Source: Hydrogenobacter sp. T-2 | GTDB lineage: Bacteria; Aquificota; Aquificia; Aquificales; Aquificaceae | Assembly (NCBI RefSeq): GCF_033971325.1 | Contig: NZ_CP117180.1 | Location: 626,041 to 690,040 of the forward strand | Length of the DNA stretch: 64,000 nt | Reading direction: 5' to 3' | Shown: one piece after another, positions 41,190 through 50,028 of the stretch | Numbering within the stretch: the first letter of the stretch is position 1 | How the letters are laid out: each line of letters opens with the position of its first letter | Translations under genes and position numbers: made by a program | The notes under the pieces: model-generated | What the model was told of the DNA's origin: nothing | The model's database searches: none | The model's input: only the letters and a program-made list of their open reading frames with translations

Positions 41190-42866
41190 TTCTTAATCCC
41201 ACAATTGGCAACTAAAACTTTACTACATAAGCAGATATCTTAAGGTTGGTGTAATCTTTCAATCCCACAATTGGCAACTAAAACGACTAAGCCCTAATGA
41301 CGCGTGGCAGTTTGGAGAAATCTTTCAATCCCACAATTGGCAACTAAAACCATGCTCTGGGACATCCTGCAGACTAATGCCGTCTTCTTTCAATTCCACA
41401 ATTGGCAACTAAAACCTTGCCAGATAAATATGTCGCTTACATACAAAACACCTTTCAATCCCACAATTGGCAACTAAAACGCAACGTAGAGGTAAGACAA
41501 GAAGCTGGCGGTAGTGTCTTTCAATCCCACAATTGGCAACTAAAACCTCCCTCACAGGAGCAATAAGCCAAGATAAAGTGCTTCTTTCAATCCCACAATT
41601 GGCAACTAAAACTTGACAGACAAGGACTTGAGCAATATTAATATAAAAACTTTCAATCCCACAATTGGCAACTAAAACAAGTTGTGCGTAGTGTTTTATG
41701 TCCTCGGGCTTAACAGCTTTCAATCCCACAATTGGCAACTAAAACGAAATGCCCTCAAGTTCGTTTTGCAATTCCAACTACCTTTCAATCCCACAATTGG
41801 CAACTAAAACGGTTTTTCTCTTGCGATAGGTTTTCAAGGTTGTATTCTTCTTTCAATCCCACAATTGGCAACTAAAACTGTTTTGTTTCTTAACTGGCTT
41901 GCAAGGTGGTTGAGCTTTCAATCCCACAATTGGCAACTAAAACACAGTTTTAAGTCTTGCATTATCTCTCTTGCCATCCTCCTTTCAATCCCACAATTGG
42001 CAACTAAAACGAGGGCTTACTAAATGGGAATGGAGGGGAAACATGATCTTTCAATCCCACAATTGGCAACTAAAACTAAAACGCATATAGTCGTTTACCT
42101 TTCTAAGCCTTCTTTCAATCCCACAATTGGCAACTAAAACATGCTTGTCTTTATGCTTGCTTGTACTGTTTCCTGCTTCTTTCAATCCCACAATTGGCAA
42201 CTAAAACAAATATCAAACAAAAGCCCGTTTATACCTTTGCCCACCTTTCAATCCCACAATTGGCAACTAAAACTTGCCACTATCCACTCCCTCGCAGGTC
42301 TCGGAATTGCTCTTTCAATCCCACAATTGGCAACTAAAACCTAACATCTTTGCCCAGATAAAGCCGTCCGTATACACTTTCAATCCCACAATTGGCAACT
42401 AAAACGTCTGTCAAAAAATTTCTCCATCCTGTCTTCCAGCCTTCTTTCAATCCCACAATTGGCAACTAAAACTGATGCAACCGACAAAAAAAGTAGGGTT
42501 ATCTTACGTTCTTTCAATCCCACAATTGGCAACTAAAACTGACTATCATCCCGACATGCCAGTGCTATTTGTATTCTTTCAATCCCACAATTGGCAACTA
42601 AAACGTGACTATCCGTGGTGGTATGGGCTAGGGCTAATGACTTTCAATCCCACAATTGGCAACTAAAACCGAACGGGGACGGCAAACTTGGTTTTGAATG
42701 GTTGTACTTTCAATCCCACAATTGGCAACTAAAACGACAAGATAAACCTAAACCATTCTACCGCCTACCGTCTTTCAATCCCACAATTGGCAACTAAAAC
42801 CATGTCCTTATATTCACCGCATACCGCATGGAGAGGTCTTTCAATCCCACAATTGGCAACTAAAAC
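41190..42866 (-). CRISPR. CRISPR array, 26 repeats and 25 spacers
   Basis: The 29-base repeat starts CTTTCAATCCCACA and ends TTGGCAACTAAAAC on the plus strand. Units begin at 41190, 41256, 41322, 41387, 41452, 41518, 41584, 41650, 41717, 41782, 41850, 41915, 41982, 42048, 42112, 42179, 42245, 42312, 42377, 42444, 42511, 42576, 42641, 42707, 42772 and 42838. Spacers are 35-39 bases. The leftmost repeat has three mismatches and the fourth one; the rest are identical. Decay at the left and the complementary repeat ending ATTGAAAG (the usual 8-base crRNA tag of type I/III systems) both say that transcription is on the minus strand, with the leader at the right. No cas gene lies in the window. Confidence 0.97.
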
Positions 42867-42960
42867 CCGTTACCCTGTAACGCTAAAAAACCTTCAGCAG
42901 CAACTACTATAATAACATAGGTCCATCGCCGGAAGCAAGCATTTTTTCTCCAAGTGGCGG
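42867..42960 (-). promoter_or_regulatory. Probable CRISPR leader and promoter
   Basis: Directly right of the last repeat. On the minus strand it reads TTATTATAG (a -10-like box, 42911-42919), then a GC-poor stretch, TTTTTT, and a perfect hairpin CGTTAC-agg-GTAACG (42868-42882) that ends one base before the first repeat. Transcription from here would run through the array leftwards. The palindrome at the leader-repeat junction could be a site for the integration machinery or a processing signal; this is inference. Confidence 0.5.
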
Positions 42961-43022
42961 TAGTGCATTTTTACCTATTTCCGTAGCAGGGTGGAAATAT
43001 TCCAGCGACTGCGGTTTGTCTG

Positions 43023-43063
43023 TGCTATAATTAAAAATTCAGTTGTCAGAAAACTGTAGGAGG
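43023..43063 (+). promoter_or_regulatory. rplT promoter (extended -10) and ribosome-binding site
   Basis: TGTGCTATAAT gives an extended -10 with TATAAT at 43026-43031, and AGGAGG lies 6 bases before ATG 43069. Upstream, between this promoter and the CRISPR leader, 42981-43014 can form a hairpin (TGGAA-ata-TTCCA inside CCG...CAG / CTGCGG), which might separate the divergent transcription units. Confidence 0.6.
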
Positions 43064-43068
43064 CAAAT

Positions 43069-43428
43069 ATGCGTGTAAAGGGTCCATCCTCAAGGAAGTT
43101 TAAGAAGAAGATACTAAAGTTGGCAAAGGGCTTTAGAGGTCAGCGTAAGAACGTATACAGAAGGGCGAAGGAATATGTCTTTAGGGCTCTTCAGTATCAG
43201 TATAGAGATAGAAGGCAAAGAAAGAGACAGTTTAGAAGGCTCTGGATTGCTCGTATAAACGCAGCGGTCAGGGCTCATGGTTTCTCTTATAGCAAGTTTA
43301 TGAATGGTCTATCAAAAGCTGGTATAACCCTAAACAGGAAGATGCTCGCAGAAATGGCAGTAAGAGACCCAGAAGGATTCTCCAAGATAGTGGAGAAGGC
43401 AAAGGAAGCGCTGGCACAACCTGTATGA
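43069..43428 (+). CDS. rplT: 50S ribosomal protein L20
   Basis: 119 residues, very basic: [66 protein letters not shown], then the globular part [26 protein letters not shown]. The usual upstream partners infC and rpmI are absent; instead the CRISPR leader lies upstream. The stop overlaps the ATG of pheS by 4 bases. Confidence 0.97.
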   Translation: MRVKGPSSRKFKKKILKLAKGFRGQRKNVYRRAKEYVFRALQYQYRDRRQRKRQFRRLWIARINAAVRAHGFSYSKFMNGLSKAGITLNRKMLAEMAVRDPEGFSKIVEKAKEALAQPV

Positions 43429-44438
43429 TAGATTTTCAGAAAGTTCAAGAAGAGCTTGAAGGTAGTATAGAGGCTATAAAAGACCTCAGCCAACTGCAAC
43501 AGCTCAAGGCAAAATATCTCGGGAAAAATGGTCTCATAACCCAAGCCATAGCACGCATAAGGGAAGTGCCACCAGAAGAAAGAAAAGAATACGGGCTTAG
43601 GGTAAACAGGCTAAAGGAGTTTGCGGAAGAGCTATTCAAGAAAAAGGAAGAGGAGCTCAAAGCCCTTGAGATTGAAAAGAGACTCTCTCAGGAGTGGATT
43701 GACCTTTCTGTGCCTCTTGAGACAGAACTTGGAAGCCTTCATCCCATAACTCAGACCATGAAAAGAATAAGGGACATCTTTGTTAGTATGGGCTTTTCTG
43801 TAATGGAAGGTCCAGAGATAGAGCTTGAAGAGTATAACTTTGACATGTTAAACATTCCAAAGGAGCATCCTGCAAGGGAGATGCAGGACACCTTCTATGT
43901 AAACAAAGAGGGCTATCTCTTAAGGACGCACACCTCTCCTGTGCAGATAAGAACCATGCTCTCTCAAAAGCCACCCATATACATAATGGCACCGGGCAAG
44001 GTCTACAGAAGGGATGACGACCCAACCCATTCGCCTATGTTTCACCAAGTGGAAGGGCTTGCGGTAGATAGAGACATTAGCTTTGGACACATGAAATACA
44101 CTATAGAGACCTTTTTGAAAGAATTTTTTGAAGTGGATGTGCCTGTCCGTTTTAGGGCTTCTTACTTTCCTTTTACAGAGCCTTCTGCAGAAGTAGACAT
44201 AGGCTGTGTTATCTGTGGTGGTAGTGGTTGTAGGGTTTGCAAGGGAAGCGGGTGGCTTGAGGTGATGGGCTGTGGCATGGTCCACCCTCAGGTCCTCAAA
44301 AACTGCCAGATAGACCCAGAGGAGTATCAGGGCTTTGCCTTTGGAATGGGTGTGGAAAGGCTCGCCATGCTCTACTTTGGCATAGACAACATAAAGCTCT
44401 TCTATGAAAACAACCTGAGGTTTCTCAAACAATTTTAG
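43425..44438 (+). CDS. pheS: Phenylalanyl-tRNA synthetase alpha subunit
   Basis: Class II synthetase catalytic subunit. N-terminal coiled coil (about 1-85) that binds tRNA, then motif 1 [23 protein letters not shown], motif 2 [25 protein letters not shown] and motif 3 [15 protein letters not shown] Cys-rich zinc-like insert [25 protein letters not shown] precedes motif 3, typical for many thermophiles. 337 residues, complete. The beta subunit is elsewhere. Confidence 0.97.
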   Translation: MIDFQKVQEELEGSIEAIKDLSQLQQLKAKYLGKNGLITQAIARIREVPPEERKEYGLRVNRLKEFAEELFKKKEEELKALEIEKRLSQEWIDLSVPLETELGSLHPITQTMKRIRDIFVSMGFSVMEGPEIELEEYNFDMLNIPKEHPAREMQDTFYVNKEGYLLRTHTSPVQIRTMLSQKPPIYIMAPGKVYRRDDDPTHSPMFHQVEGLAVDRDISFGHMKYTIETFLKEFFEVDVPVRFRASYFPFTEPSAEVDIGCVICGGSGCRVCKGSGWLEVMGCGMVHPQVLKNCQIDPEEYQGFAFGMGVERLAMLYFGIDNIKLFYENNLRFLKQF

Positions 44439-44440
44439 TT

Positions 44441-45646
44441 ATGTTAGAGGACTTCACACCACAGGAAAGGAAGGTAGTTCTTAGCATAACCTTTGCGGTT
44501 ATGGTGCGTATGCTCGGTCTTTTCTTGCTTCTTCCTGTTCTTTCTCCTTACCTTGGGACTCTTGAAGGAGCTACTCCAACGCTTATTGGTCTTGCCATAG
44601 GCATATACGGTCTTGCACAAGCCATGCTTCAGATACCCTTCGGATATCTCTCCGATAAGTATGGAAGAAAGCCCATTATCTTTGTAGGCATGATTACATA
44701 CGCTCTTGGGAGTTTCATGGCTGGTCTTGTTTCAAACATATGGAGCATGGTCTTTGCCCGTTTTCTACAGGGTTTTGGTGCGGTATCCTCTGCCATGGTA
44801 GCCCTTTCTGCAGACCTTACGAGGGAAGAGGTAAGGACAAGGGCTTTTGCCCACATAGGTGCTTCTATTGGACTTACCTTTGCTTTGAGTTTAACAGTAG
44901 CTCCAGTTCTTGCGGGTAAGTTTGGAGTTCCCTTTCTCTTTTTCCTTACCGCTTTTTTGAGCCTTGTGGCAACCGCATTGCTTATGCTAAAAGTTCCTGA
45001 GCCTTCCCAGAGGGCTAAAGAGCGGGAAATAAACCCATCCCTAAAAAACATCACTCTTCTCCTCACAGACAGAAACCAGCTCTTTCTTAACTTCTCCATA
45101 GCTCTGACTCATGCCCTTATGGTCCTTATATTTACCGTAGTGCCTTATGAGCTTGTTTATCTGTATAACTATCCTAAAATAAAGCATTGGGAGATATACT
45201 TACCTACGATAGTTATAGCCCTTGCCATCATGGTCCCTGCGGTAATACTTGCAGAAAAGAGAGGTAGGTTTAAAGAGGTGTTTATGCTTGCGGTTATGTT
45301 CCTTGGACTTTCTTTTCTTTCCTTTACCTTTATTGAAAACTTCTGGGGGATAGTTTTTATGGTGCTTTTCTTTTTCGTGGGCTTTAACATACTTGAGGCT
45401 CTTGTGCCGTCCCTACTTACAAGGCTAACACACAAAGACCTGAGAGGTCTTTCTCTTGGATTTTTCAACACTACCCAGTTTCTTGGAGCTTTTGCAGGTG
45501 GTATGTGGGGAGGTTATGCATTAAAGCATGGCTACATGTATATGATAAGCCTTGCACTTCTTTTGGTGTCCATATGGGGACTGTTTGCTCTTTTATGGTT
45601 TAAAGGCTTGAAACTGCCTCCAAAATTAGAAACTACAAGGGGGTAG
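44441..45646 (+). CDS. Major facilitator superfamily transporter (YajR-like)
   Basis: 401 residues with 12 predicted helices. The cytoplasmic motif A is GYLSDKYGRKPIIF (between helices 2 and 3), and FARFLQGFGAVSSAMVALSADLTREEVRTRAFAHIGASIGLTFALSLTVAPVL is the drug-antiporter-type motif C region. It lacks the extra C-terminal soluble domain of YajR. Probably a proton-driven exporter; substrate unknown. It follows pheS directly and precedes murF by 8 bases. Confidence 0.85.
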   Translation: MLEDFTPQERKVVLSITFAVMVRMLGLFLLLPVLSPYLGTLEGATPTLIGLAIGIYGLAQAMLQIPFGYLSDKYGRKPIIFVGMITYALGSFMAGLVSNIWSMVFARFLQGFGAVSSAMVALSADLTREEVRTRAFAHIGASIGLTFALSLTVAPVLAGKFGVPFLFFLTAFLSLVATALLMLKVPEPSQRAKEREINPSLKNITLLLTDRNQLFLNFSIALTHALMVLIFTVVPYELVYLYNYPKIKHWEIYLPTIVIALAIMVPAVILAEKRGRFKEVFMLAVMFLGLSFLSFTFIENFWGIVFMVLFFFVGFNILEALVPSLLTRLTHKDLRGLSLGFFNTTQFLGAFAGGMWGGYALKHGYMYMISLALLLVSIWGLFALLWFKGLKLPPKLETTRG

Positions 45647-45654
45647 GTGTTGAT

Positions 45655-46977
45655 ATGCTGTTAACTACTCTTGAGTTAGCTAAGCTTCTTGGAGGAAGGC
45701 ATATTGGGAAGCCTGCTTCTTTTAGTGGTTTCTCAATAGACAGTAGAAGCGTGCAAGAGGGTCAGCTGTTTGTGGCAATAAAGGGCAAGGTCCACGATGG
45801 ACATGACTATGCCTTGCAGGCAATTCAGAAAGGAGCGGCGGGGGTTATCTGTGAGAGAGAGCTTGAGCTACCAAAGGATACTCCTCAGATAATAGTGGAA
45901 AGTGCCTTGAAAGCTCTAAGAAGGTTTGCAAGTTGGAAGAGGGAAAACTTTAAGGGAAAGGTTGTTGCCATTGCAGGGTCTGCAGGCAAAACCACCACGA
46001 AGGAACTTACCGCCTTTTTGCTTTCTAAGGTAGGAAAGGTTTGCAAAACGCCCAGAAACTACAATTCCCAAATCGGTGTCCCTCTCTCTGTAGCTAACTT
46101 TGAAGAGGACTGTGATTTCTGGGTTGTAGAGATGGGTGCAAGCCAAAAGGGAGATGTAAAGAGGCTCGTGGAACTGGTAAAGCCACACATAAGAGCAATA
46201 ACCGCCATAGGCGAAGAGCATCTTGAGACCTTTGGATGCCTTGATGATGTGGTGCTTGGAAACGGCGAAGTGTTCTACCAGATGCAGGAGGAAGATTGTG
46301 GCATATGCCCTGCTTATGTATCTCACTGCTACCATATACCCAGAAAGTTGGTTTTTGGAGATGGCAAGTTCAAAGCGGAAGACCTAAAGCTTTCCGAGGA
46401 GGGTGTGAGCTTTATAGTGGACGGAGTGCAAGTCTTTATTCCAGTGCCAAGTCTTGCGATAGTAGAGAATGCCCTCTGTGCCCTTGTCATACTTGAGGCT
46501 TTGGGTATAAACTGGAAGGGTCTTTGTGGACACCTTTCGGACTTTCACCCAGTGGAAGGTCGTTTTCGCATCCTAAGGAAGCAAGACCTACTCCTCATAG
46601 ATGACGCCTACAATGCGAACCCTCCCTCTGTAAGGATGGCTCTGAGAAGTTTGAGCCTTTTCAATGATAAAAAAATTGCGGTCTTAGGTGATATGTTAGA
46701 GCTTGGAGCGGACTCTGAGAAATACCATAGGGAAGTGGGAAGGCTCTGTGCAGAGCTTGGTATAGATGTGTGTCTTTTCTTTGGAGAGAATATGAGGCAT
46801 GCTTACGAAGAGTGCAGAAAGCGTAAGGAAGGGTGCTTCTTTTTTAAATCTCATGAGCAAGTTCTTCGTTGGCTTCTTTGGAATATTCATGAAAAAGCGG
46901 TTATACTTTTTAAAGGTTCAAGAGGTATGAGTATGGAGCAGTTAGTGGAGGGGATGATTAATGGCAAAGTTTGTTGA
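45655..46977 (+). CDS. murF: UDP-N-acetylmuramoyl-tripeptide--D-alanyl-D-alanine ligase
   Basis: Cytoplasmic ligase completing the peptidoglycan pentapeptide. GFSIDSRSVQEGQLFVAIKG in the N-terminal domain, the P-loop AIAGSAGKTTTKEL (about 105), NYNSQIGVPLSV, WVVEMGASQKGDV, and VEGRFRILRKQDLLLIDDAYNANPPSV in domain 3. 440 residues. Overlaps the PilZ gene by 17 bases. No other mur gene is adjacent. Confidence 0.94.
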   Translation: MLLTTLELAKLLGGRHIGKPASFSGFSIDSRSVQEGQLFVAIKGKVHDGHDYALQAIQKGAAGVICERELELPKDTPQIIVESALKALRRFASWKRENFKGKVVAIAGSAGKTTTKELTAFLLSKVGKVCKTPRNYNSQIGVPLSVANFEEDCDFWVVEMGASQKGDVKRLVELVKPHIRAITAIGEEHLETFGCLDDVVLGNGEVFYQMQEEDCGICPAYVSHCYHIPRKLVFGDGKFKAEDLKLSEEGVSFIVDGVQVFIPVPSLAIVENALCALVILEALGINWKGLCGHLSDFHPVEGRFRILRKQDLLLIDDAYNANPPSVRMALRSLSLFNDKKIAVLGDMLELGADSEKYHREVGRLCAELGIDVCLFFGENMRHAYEECRKRKEGCFFFKSHEQVLRWLLWNIHEKAVILFKGSRGMSMEQLVEGMINGKVC

Positions 46978-47560
46978 TGTTTATAAGATACTTGAAGGTG
47001 GCATCCTCTTCCATACAAGGCTTGAGAAACTCAAATATCAGGAGGGTATGCTTTATCTGAAGACAACGCCCTTGGCGGGAAGGTTTATATTGACAGGAGA
47101 CATTATAAACCTTGGATACATGAGCTTCGTTATTCCGGGAAGAATAGTAGGTAAAAGCAACCAGATAATAGTAAACATCTTCTACACAGGTGAAGGGAAA
47201 CTTGGAGATAGGAGCAAACCAAGGGTTCCAGTCCAAAAGGATCAAACCTTTATGGTTCTTCTTAAAATTGACGGTGTCTTCCGTGCCTTTGTGCCTCTTG
47301 ATATATCAGAAGGCGGTTTCTCTCTTGTGGTGACAGATACCTCCATAATACCAGAAATGCTAAATAAGAGATTAGATTTCAAAATTACGGGTAGGGAAGA
47401 GCTTTCGGGAGTATCTGGTAGTGCAAGGCTTGTAGGTATAATGGAGGAAAACACCTCTACTTCAAAGCTATCTTTTGAAGTAGATGTGGACGATGTCAGT
47501 TCTACGAAGATTAGGCTATACGCTATAAATACTATTAAGAGGTTGTTAAGTGATGCTTGA
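46961..47560 (+). CDS. PilZ domain protein (cyclic-di-GMP effector, YcgR-like layout)
   Basis: 199 residues. The first 80 form a beta-rich YcgR-N-like domain; the PilZ domain then shows the two binding motifs, RxxxR in GDRSKPRVP (Arg84, Arg88) and D/NxSxxG in LDISEGGFSL (Asp114-Gly118). Both are intact, so c-di-GMP binding is likely. Two GGDEF-EAL proteins in this window could control its ligand. Its start lies inside the end of murF; its last codons contain the -35 box of the efflux operon. Confidence 0.8.
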   Translation: MAKFVDVYKILEGGILFHTRLEKLKYQEGMLYLKTTPLAGRFILTGDIINLGYMSFVIPGRIVGKSNQIIVNIFYTGEGKLGDRSKPRVPVQKDQTFMVLLKIDGVFRAFVPLDISEGGFSLVVTDTSIIPEMLNKRLDFKITGREELSGVSGSARLVGIMEENTSTSKLSFEVDVDDVSSTKIRLYAINTIKRLLSDA

Positions 47561-47584
47561 CATATTAGAATATAATGATATAAT
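47557..47584 (+). promoter_or_regulatory. Promoter of the RND efflux operon
   Basis: TTGACA (47557-47562), 16 bases, TATAAT (47579-47584). This is the second near-consensus sigma-70-type promoter of the window besides cspA. Transcription would start about 10 bases before ATG 47601. No obvious operator or regulator gene is next to it. Confidence 0.7.
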
Positions 47585-47600
47585 TATACGGTGATAAGCT

Positions 47601-48911
47601 ATGAGAATAGTGGTTTTCCTTCTAACGCTTTTGAGTTTGGCTCTGGCAAGGGAGCTTGAACTAAGAGAGGCTATAGAGCTCGCCATTAGAAACAATTACC
47701 TTATAAAGTCCGCACAGAGGGATATTAAGGCTCAGGAGCTGGAGCTAAAGGCGGCAAAGGGTGCTCTCTTTCCCAGAATAAAGGTGGAAGAGACCTTCAC
47801 AAGAACCGATGTGCCAGCCTATGCCTTTATGAGCAGGTTAAATCAGGAAAGGATAACCATGCAGGACTTTGACCCTGCAAGACTAAACAATCCAAAGGCT
47901 ATAAACAACTTTGAGACAAAGTTTACCCTTGAAGTTCCCATATGGCTTGGTGGCAAGGTGCAGTCCGCACAGAAAATGGCGGAGTATGAATACAAGGCTG
48001 TGAGCCTTGAGGCGGAAAGAAGGAAAGAAGAGGTTATAAGGCAAGTATACAACGCTTACATGGATGCGGTGCTTGCCAAAGAAAGCATAAAGGTTGCAGA
48101 GCAGGCGGTCGAAGATGCAAAGGAACATCTTAGGCTCGCAGAGCAGATGCATAAGGTTGGTCTTGCATTGCTCTCTGACGTGTTAAGAGCAAAGGTATAC
48201 CTCTCAAAGGCTGAGGAAAACTTACAAAAGGCTATAAGAGGCTATCAAACCGCAAAGAAGGGTCTTGAGCTTGTGGTGGGTGTCCCTCTTGGAGACTTTG
48301 AGGTTCAAGAAGTAGCACACTGCCCACAGATAGATATAAACCATCTCAGAGAAAAGGTTCAAAACAGAAAAGACATAAAGGCTCTTGAAGAAAGGCTTAA
48401 GATGCTTGAAGAAGCCTACAGGTTTACCCTTTCAGATAACCTGCCGCAGGTTTTTGCCTTCGCTCAGTATTTCCTTAACTCAAAGGACCACCCCCTTGGT
48501 GCGGACGGCAAGGGCTATCTCGCAGGTGTAAGCGTGTCCTGGACCTTTGACACAGGGCTTACAACCCTAAGAAGGGCTCAGGCAAACTTAGAGAGGAGAG
48601 CAAGCCTTCAAGAAAGGTTAAAGCTCCTTAGGGATTCTGCCCTCTTTGACCTCAATAGGTCTTATGCGGAGTATGAAAACGCACTTGATATGCTCAGGTC
48701 CGCAGAAGACAGAATAAGGGCAAGTCAAGAGGTTTTGAGGGTTATGGAGCTAAGATATAGGAACGGACTTGCCAGAATGGTAGATATCTTAGACGCTCAA
48801 ACGGAGCTTGATAAGGCAAGACTTGAAAGAGTTCAGGCAATAAACGCATGCCATAAGGCTTATATGGATGTCCTTTATAATGCAGGTTCTGTGGAGGAGG
48901 TAAAGAGATGA
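47601..48911 (+). CDS. TolC-family outer-membrane efflux protein
   Basis: 436 residues with a signal peptide MRIVVFLLTLLSLALA (cleavage after about residue 16) and the internally repeated OEP helices: ELELREAIELAIRNNYLIKSAQRDIKAQELELKAAKGALFPRI and later ILDAQTELDKARLERVQAINACHKAYMDVLYNAG. It forms a trimeric outer-membrane channel for the RND pump encoded next. The three genes overlap or abut (4-base overlap with the adaptor). Confidence 0.92.
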   Translation: MRIVVFLLTLLSLALARELELREAIELAIRNNYLIKSAQRDIKAQELELKAAKGALFPRIKVEETFTRTDVPAYAFMSRLNQERITMQDFDPARLNNPKAINNFETKFTLEVPIWLGGKVQSAQKMAEYEYKAVSLEAERRKEEVIRQVYNAYMDAVLAKESIKVAEQAVEDAKEHLRLAEQMHKVGLALLSDVLRAKVYLSKAEENLQKAIRGYQTAKKGLELVVGVPLGDFEVQEVAHCPQIDINHLREKVQNRKDIKALEERLKMLEEAYRFTLSDNLPQVFAFAQYFLNSKDHPLGADGKGYLAGVSVSWTFDTGLTTLRRAQANLERRASLQERLKLLRDSALFDLNRSYAEYENALDMLRSAEDRIRASQEVLRVMELRYRNGLARMVDILDAQTELDKARLERVQAINACHKAYMDVLYNAGSVEEVKR

Positions 48912-50026
48912 AGGGCTGGATAAAGTATGCAGTCTTTGTTTTGATAATACTTGCCATGGTAGTCTGGCTTGGGGGATTCCTCACAAAGAAGGAAAAGGCT
49001 GGTGAAATCTCCAAAGAGGCAAAGGTGGTTCAGGGTATAAGCATTGGCACTGTGGAAAAGCTCTCAGAAGTTCTAAGTCCATATACTGGTCAGATAGTAG
49101 CGGACAAGAGAGTAGAGGTTTCCACCAGAATTATGGGAAGGGTAAAGAGCGTTCTTGTTAAGGAGGGCGATAGCGTAAGGGTTGGTCAGCTTCTTGTAAG
49201 CATAGATGCGGAAGACATTCAGGCTCAGACAGAGGCTGTAAATCATCAGATAGCTCAGGCAGAGCAGGCACTCAGGTCTGCGATTGCAAACTACGAAGCG
49301 GTGAGAAAAACCTTTGAAAGGTATTCTGCTCTCTTGAAGGAAGGAGCTATAACTCAGCAGGAGTTTGACCAAGTAAAAGCCCAGTTTGAGTCCGCACAAG
49401 CACAGGTAGAACAGGCAAGGGCGGGAGTAAGGGCAGTTCAAAGCCAAAGGCAAGCTATAGCAAGTAACATAAAGTATGCCAACATTACATCACCGGTAAG
49501 TGGTTATGTGGTTCAAAAAAGGGTAGATGTGGGAGACATTGCAGTGCCTGGTCATCCGCTCCTTGTGGTAGAAGCTCCTCCATACTTCTTTGAAGCCTTC
49601 TTACCAGAGAGGTTTGTGGGTAAGGTCAGAATAGGTCAAGAGTATGAGGTAAGCGTGTCTGGACTTGGAAAGACTTTGAGGGGTAAAGTGGTAGAAGTTT
49701 CACCTGCACTTGACCCTGCTACGAGAACCTTTAGGGTCAAGGTAAGGTTAGAGAATGCGGAAGGGATTAAGAGCGGTATGTATACAAGCCTTCTAATACC
49801 CGAAAGTGTAGATGTGCTCCTTGTCCCAGAAAGTGCTATAGTAAGACGCTTTGATTTCACGGGTGTTTGGGTAGTAAAGCCTGATAATACTCTTGAGTTG
49901 AGATTTGTAAAGCTCGGTGAGAAAAGGGGTGATAGGGTGGAAGTGCTATCGGGTCTAAGAGAGGGTGAAAGGATAGTTATTGAGGGCATAGAAAAAGCCT
50001 GCGAAGGTTGTAGGGTAGGAGGCTGA
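48908..50026 (+). CDS. RND efflux periplasmic adaptor (membrane fusion protein)
   Basis: 372 residues: an N-terminal membrane anchor (WIKYAVFVLIILAMVVWLGGFL), barrel-sandwich half motif RVKSVLVKEGDSVRVGQLLVSIDAED, a long alpha hairpin (about 95-180, rich in Ala, Gln and Glu), then YANITSPVSGYVVQKRVDVGDIAVPGHPLLVVEA and the beta-barrel with SPALDPATRTFRVKVRLEN. Links the RND pump to TolC. Confidence 0.92.
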   Translation: MKGWIKYAVFVLIILAMVVWLGGFLTKKEKAGEISKEAKVVQGISIGTVEKLSEVLSPYTGQIVADKRVEVSTRIMGRVKSVLVKEGDSVRVGQLLVSIDAEDIQAQTEAVNHQIAQAEQALRSAIANYEAVRKTFERYSALLKEGAITQQEFDQVKAQFESAQAQVEQARAGVRAVQSQRQAIASNIKYANITSPVSGYVVQKRVDVGDIAVPGHPLLVVEAPPYFFEAFLPERFVGKVRIGQEYEVSVSGLGKTLRGKVVEVSPALDPATRTFRVKVRLENAEGIKSGMYTSLLIPESVDVLLVPESAIVRRFDFTGVWVVKPDNTLELRFVKLGEKRGDRVEVLSGLREGERIVIEGIEKACEGCRVGG

Positions 50027-50028
50027 GC

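Noticed and set aside
41409-42797. Several open frames across the CRISPR array with repeated VLVANCGIE or FQSHNWQLK segments
   Set aside because: They are translations of the CRISPR repeat itself; spacing and content follow the repeat units and there is no start signal.
40333-43069. CRISPR array linked to a novel effector among its neighbours
   Set aside because: The neighbours are lipA and rplT-pheS, ordinary housekeeping genes with intact motifs and no link to defence.
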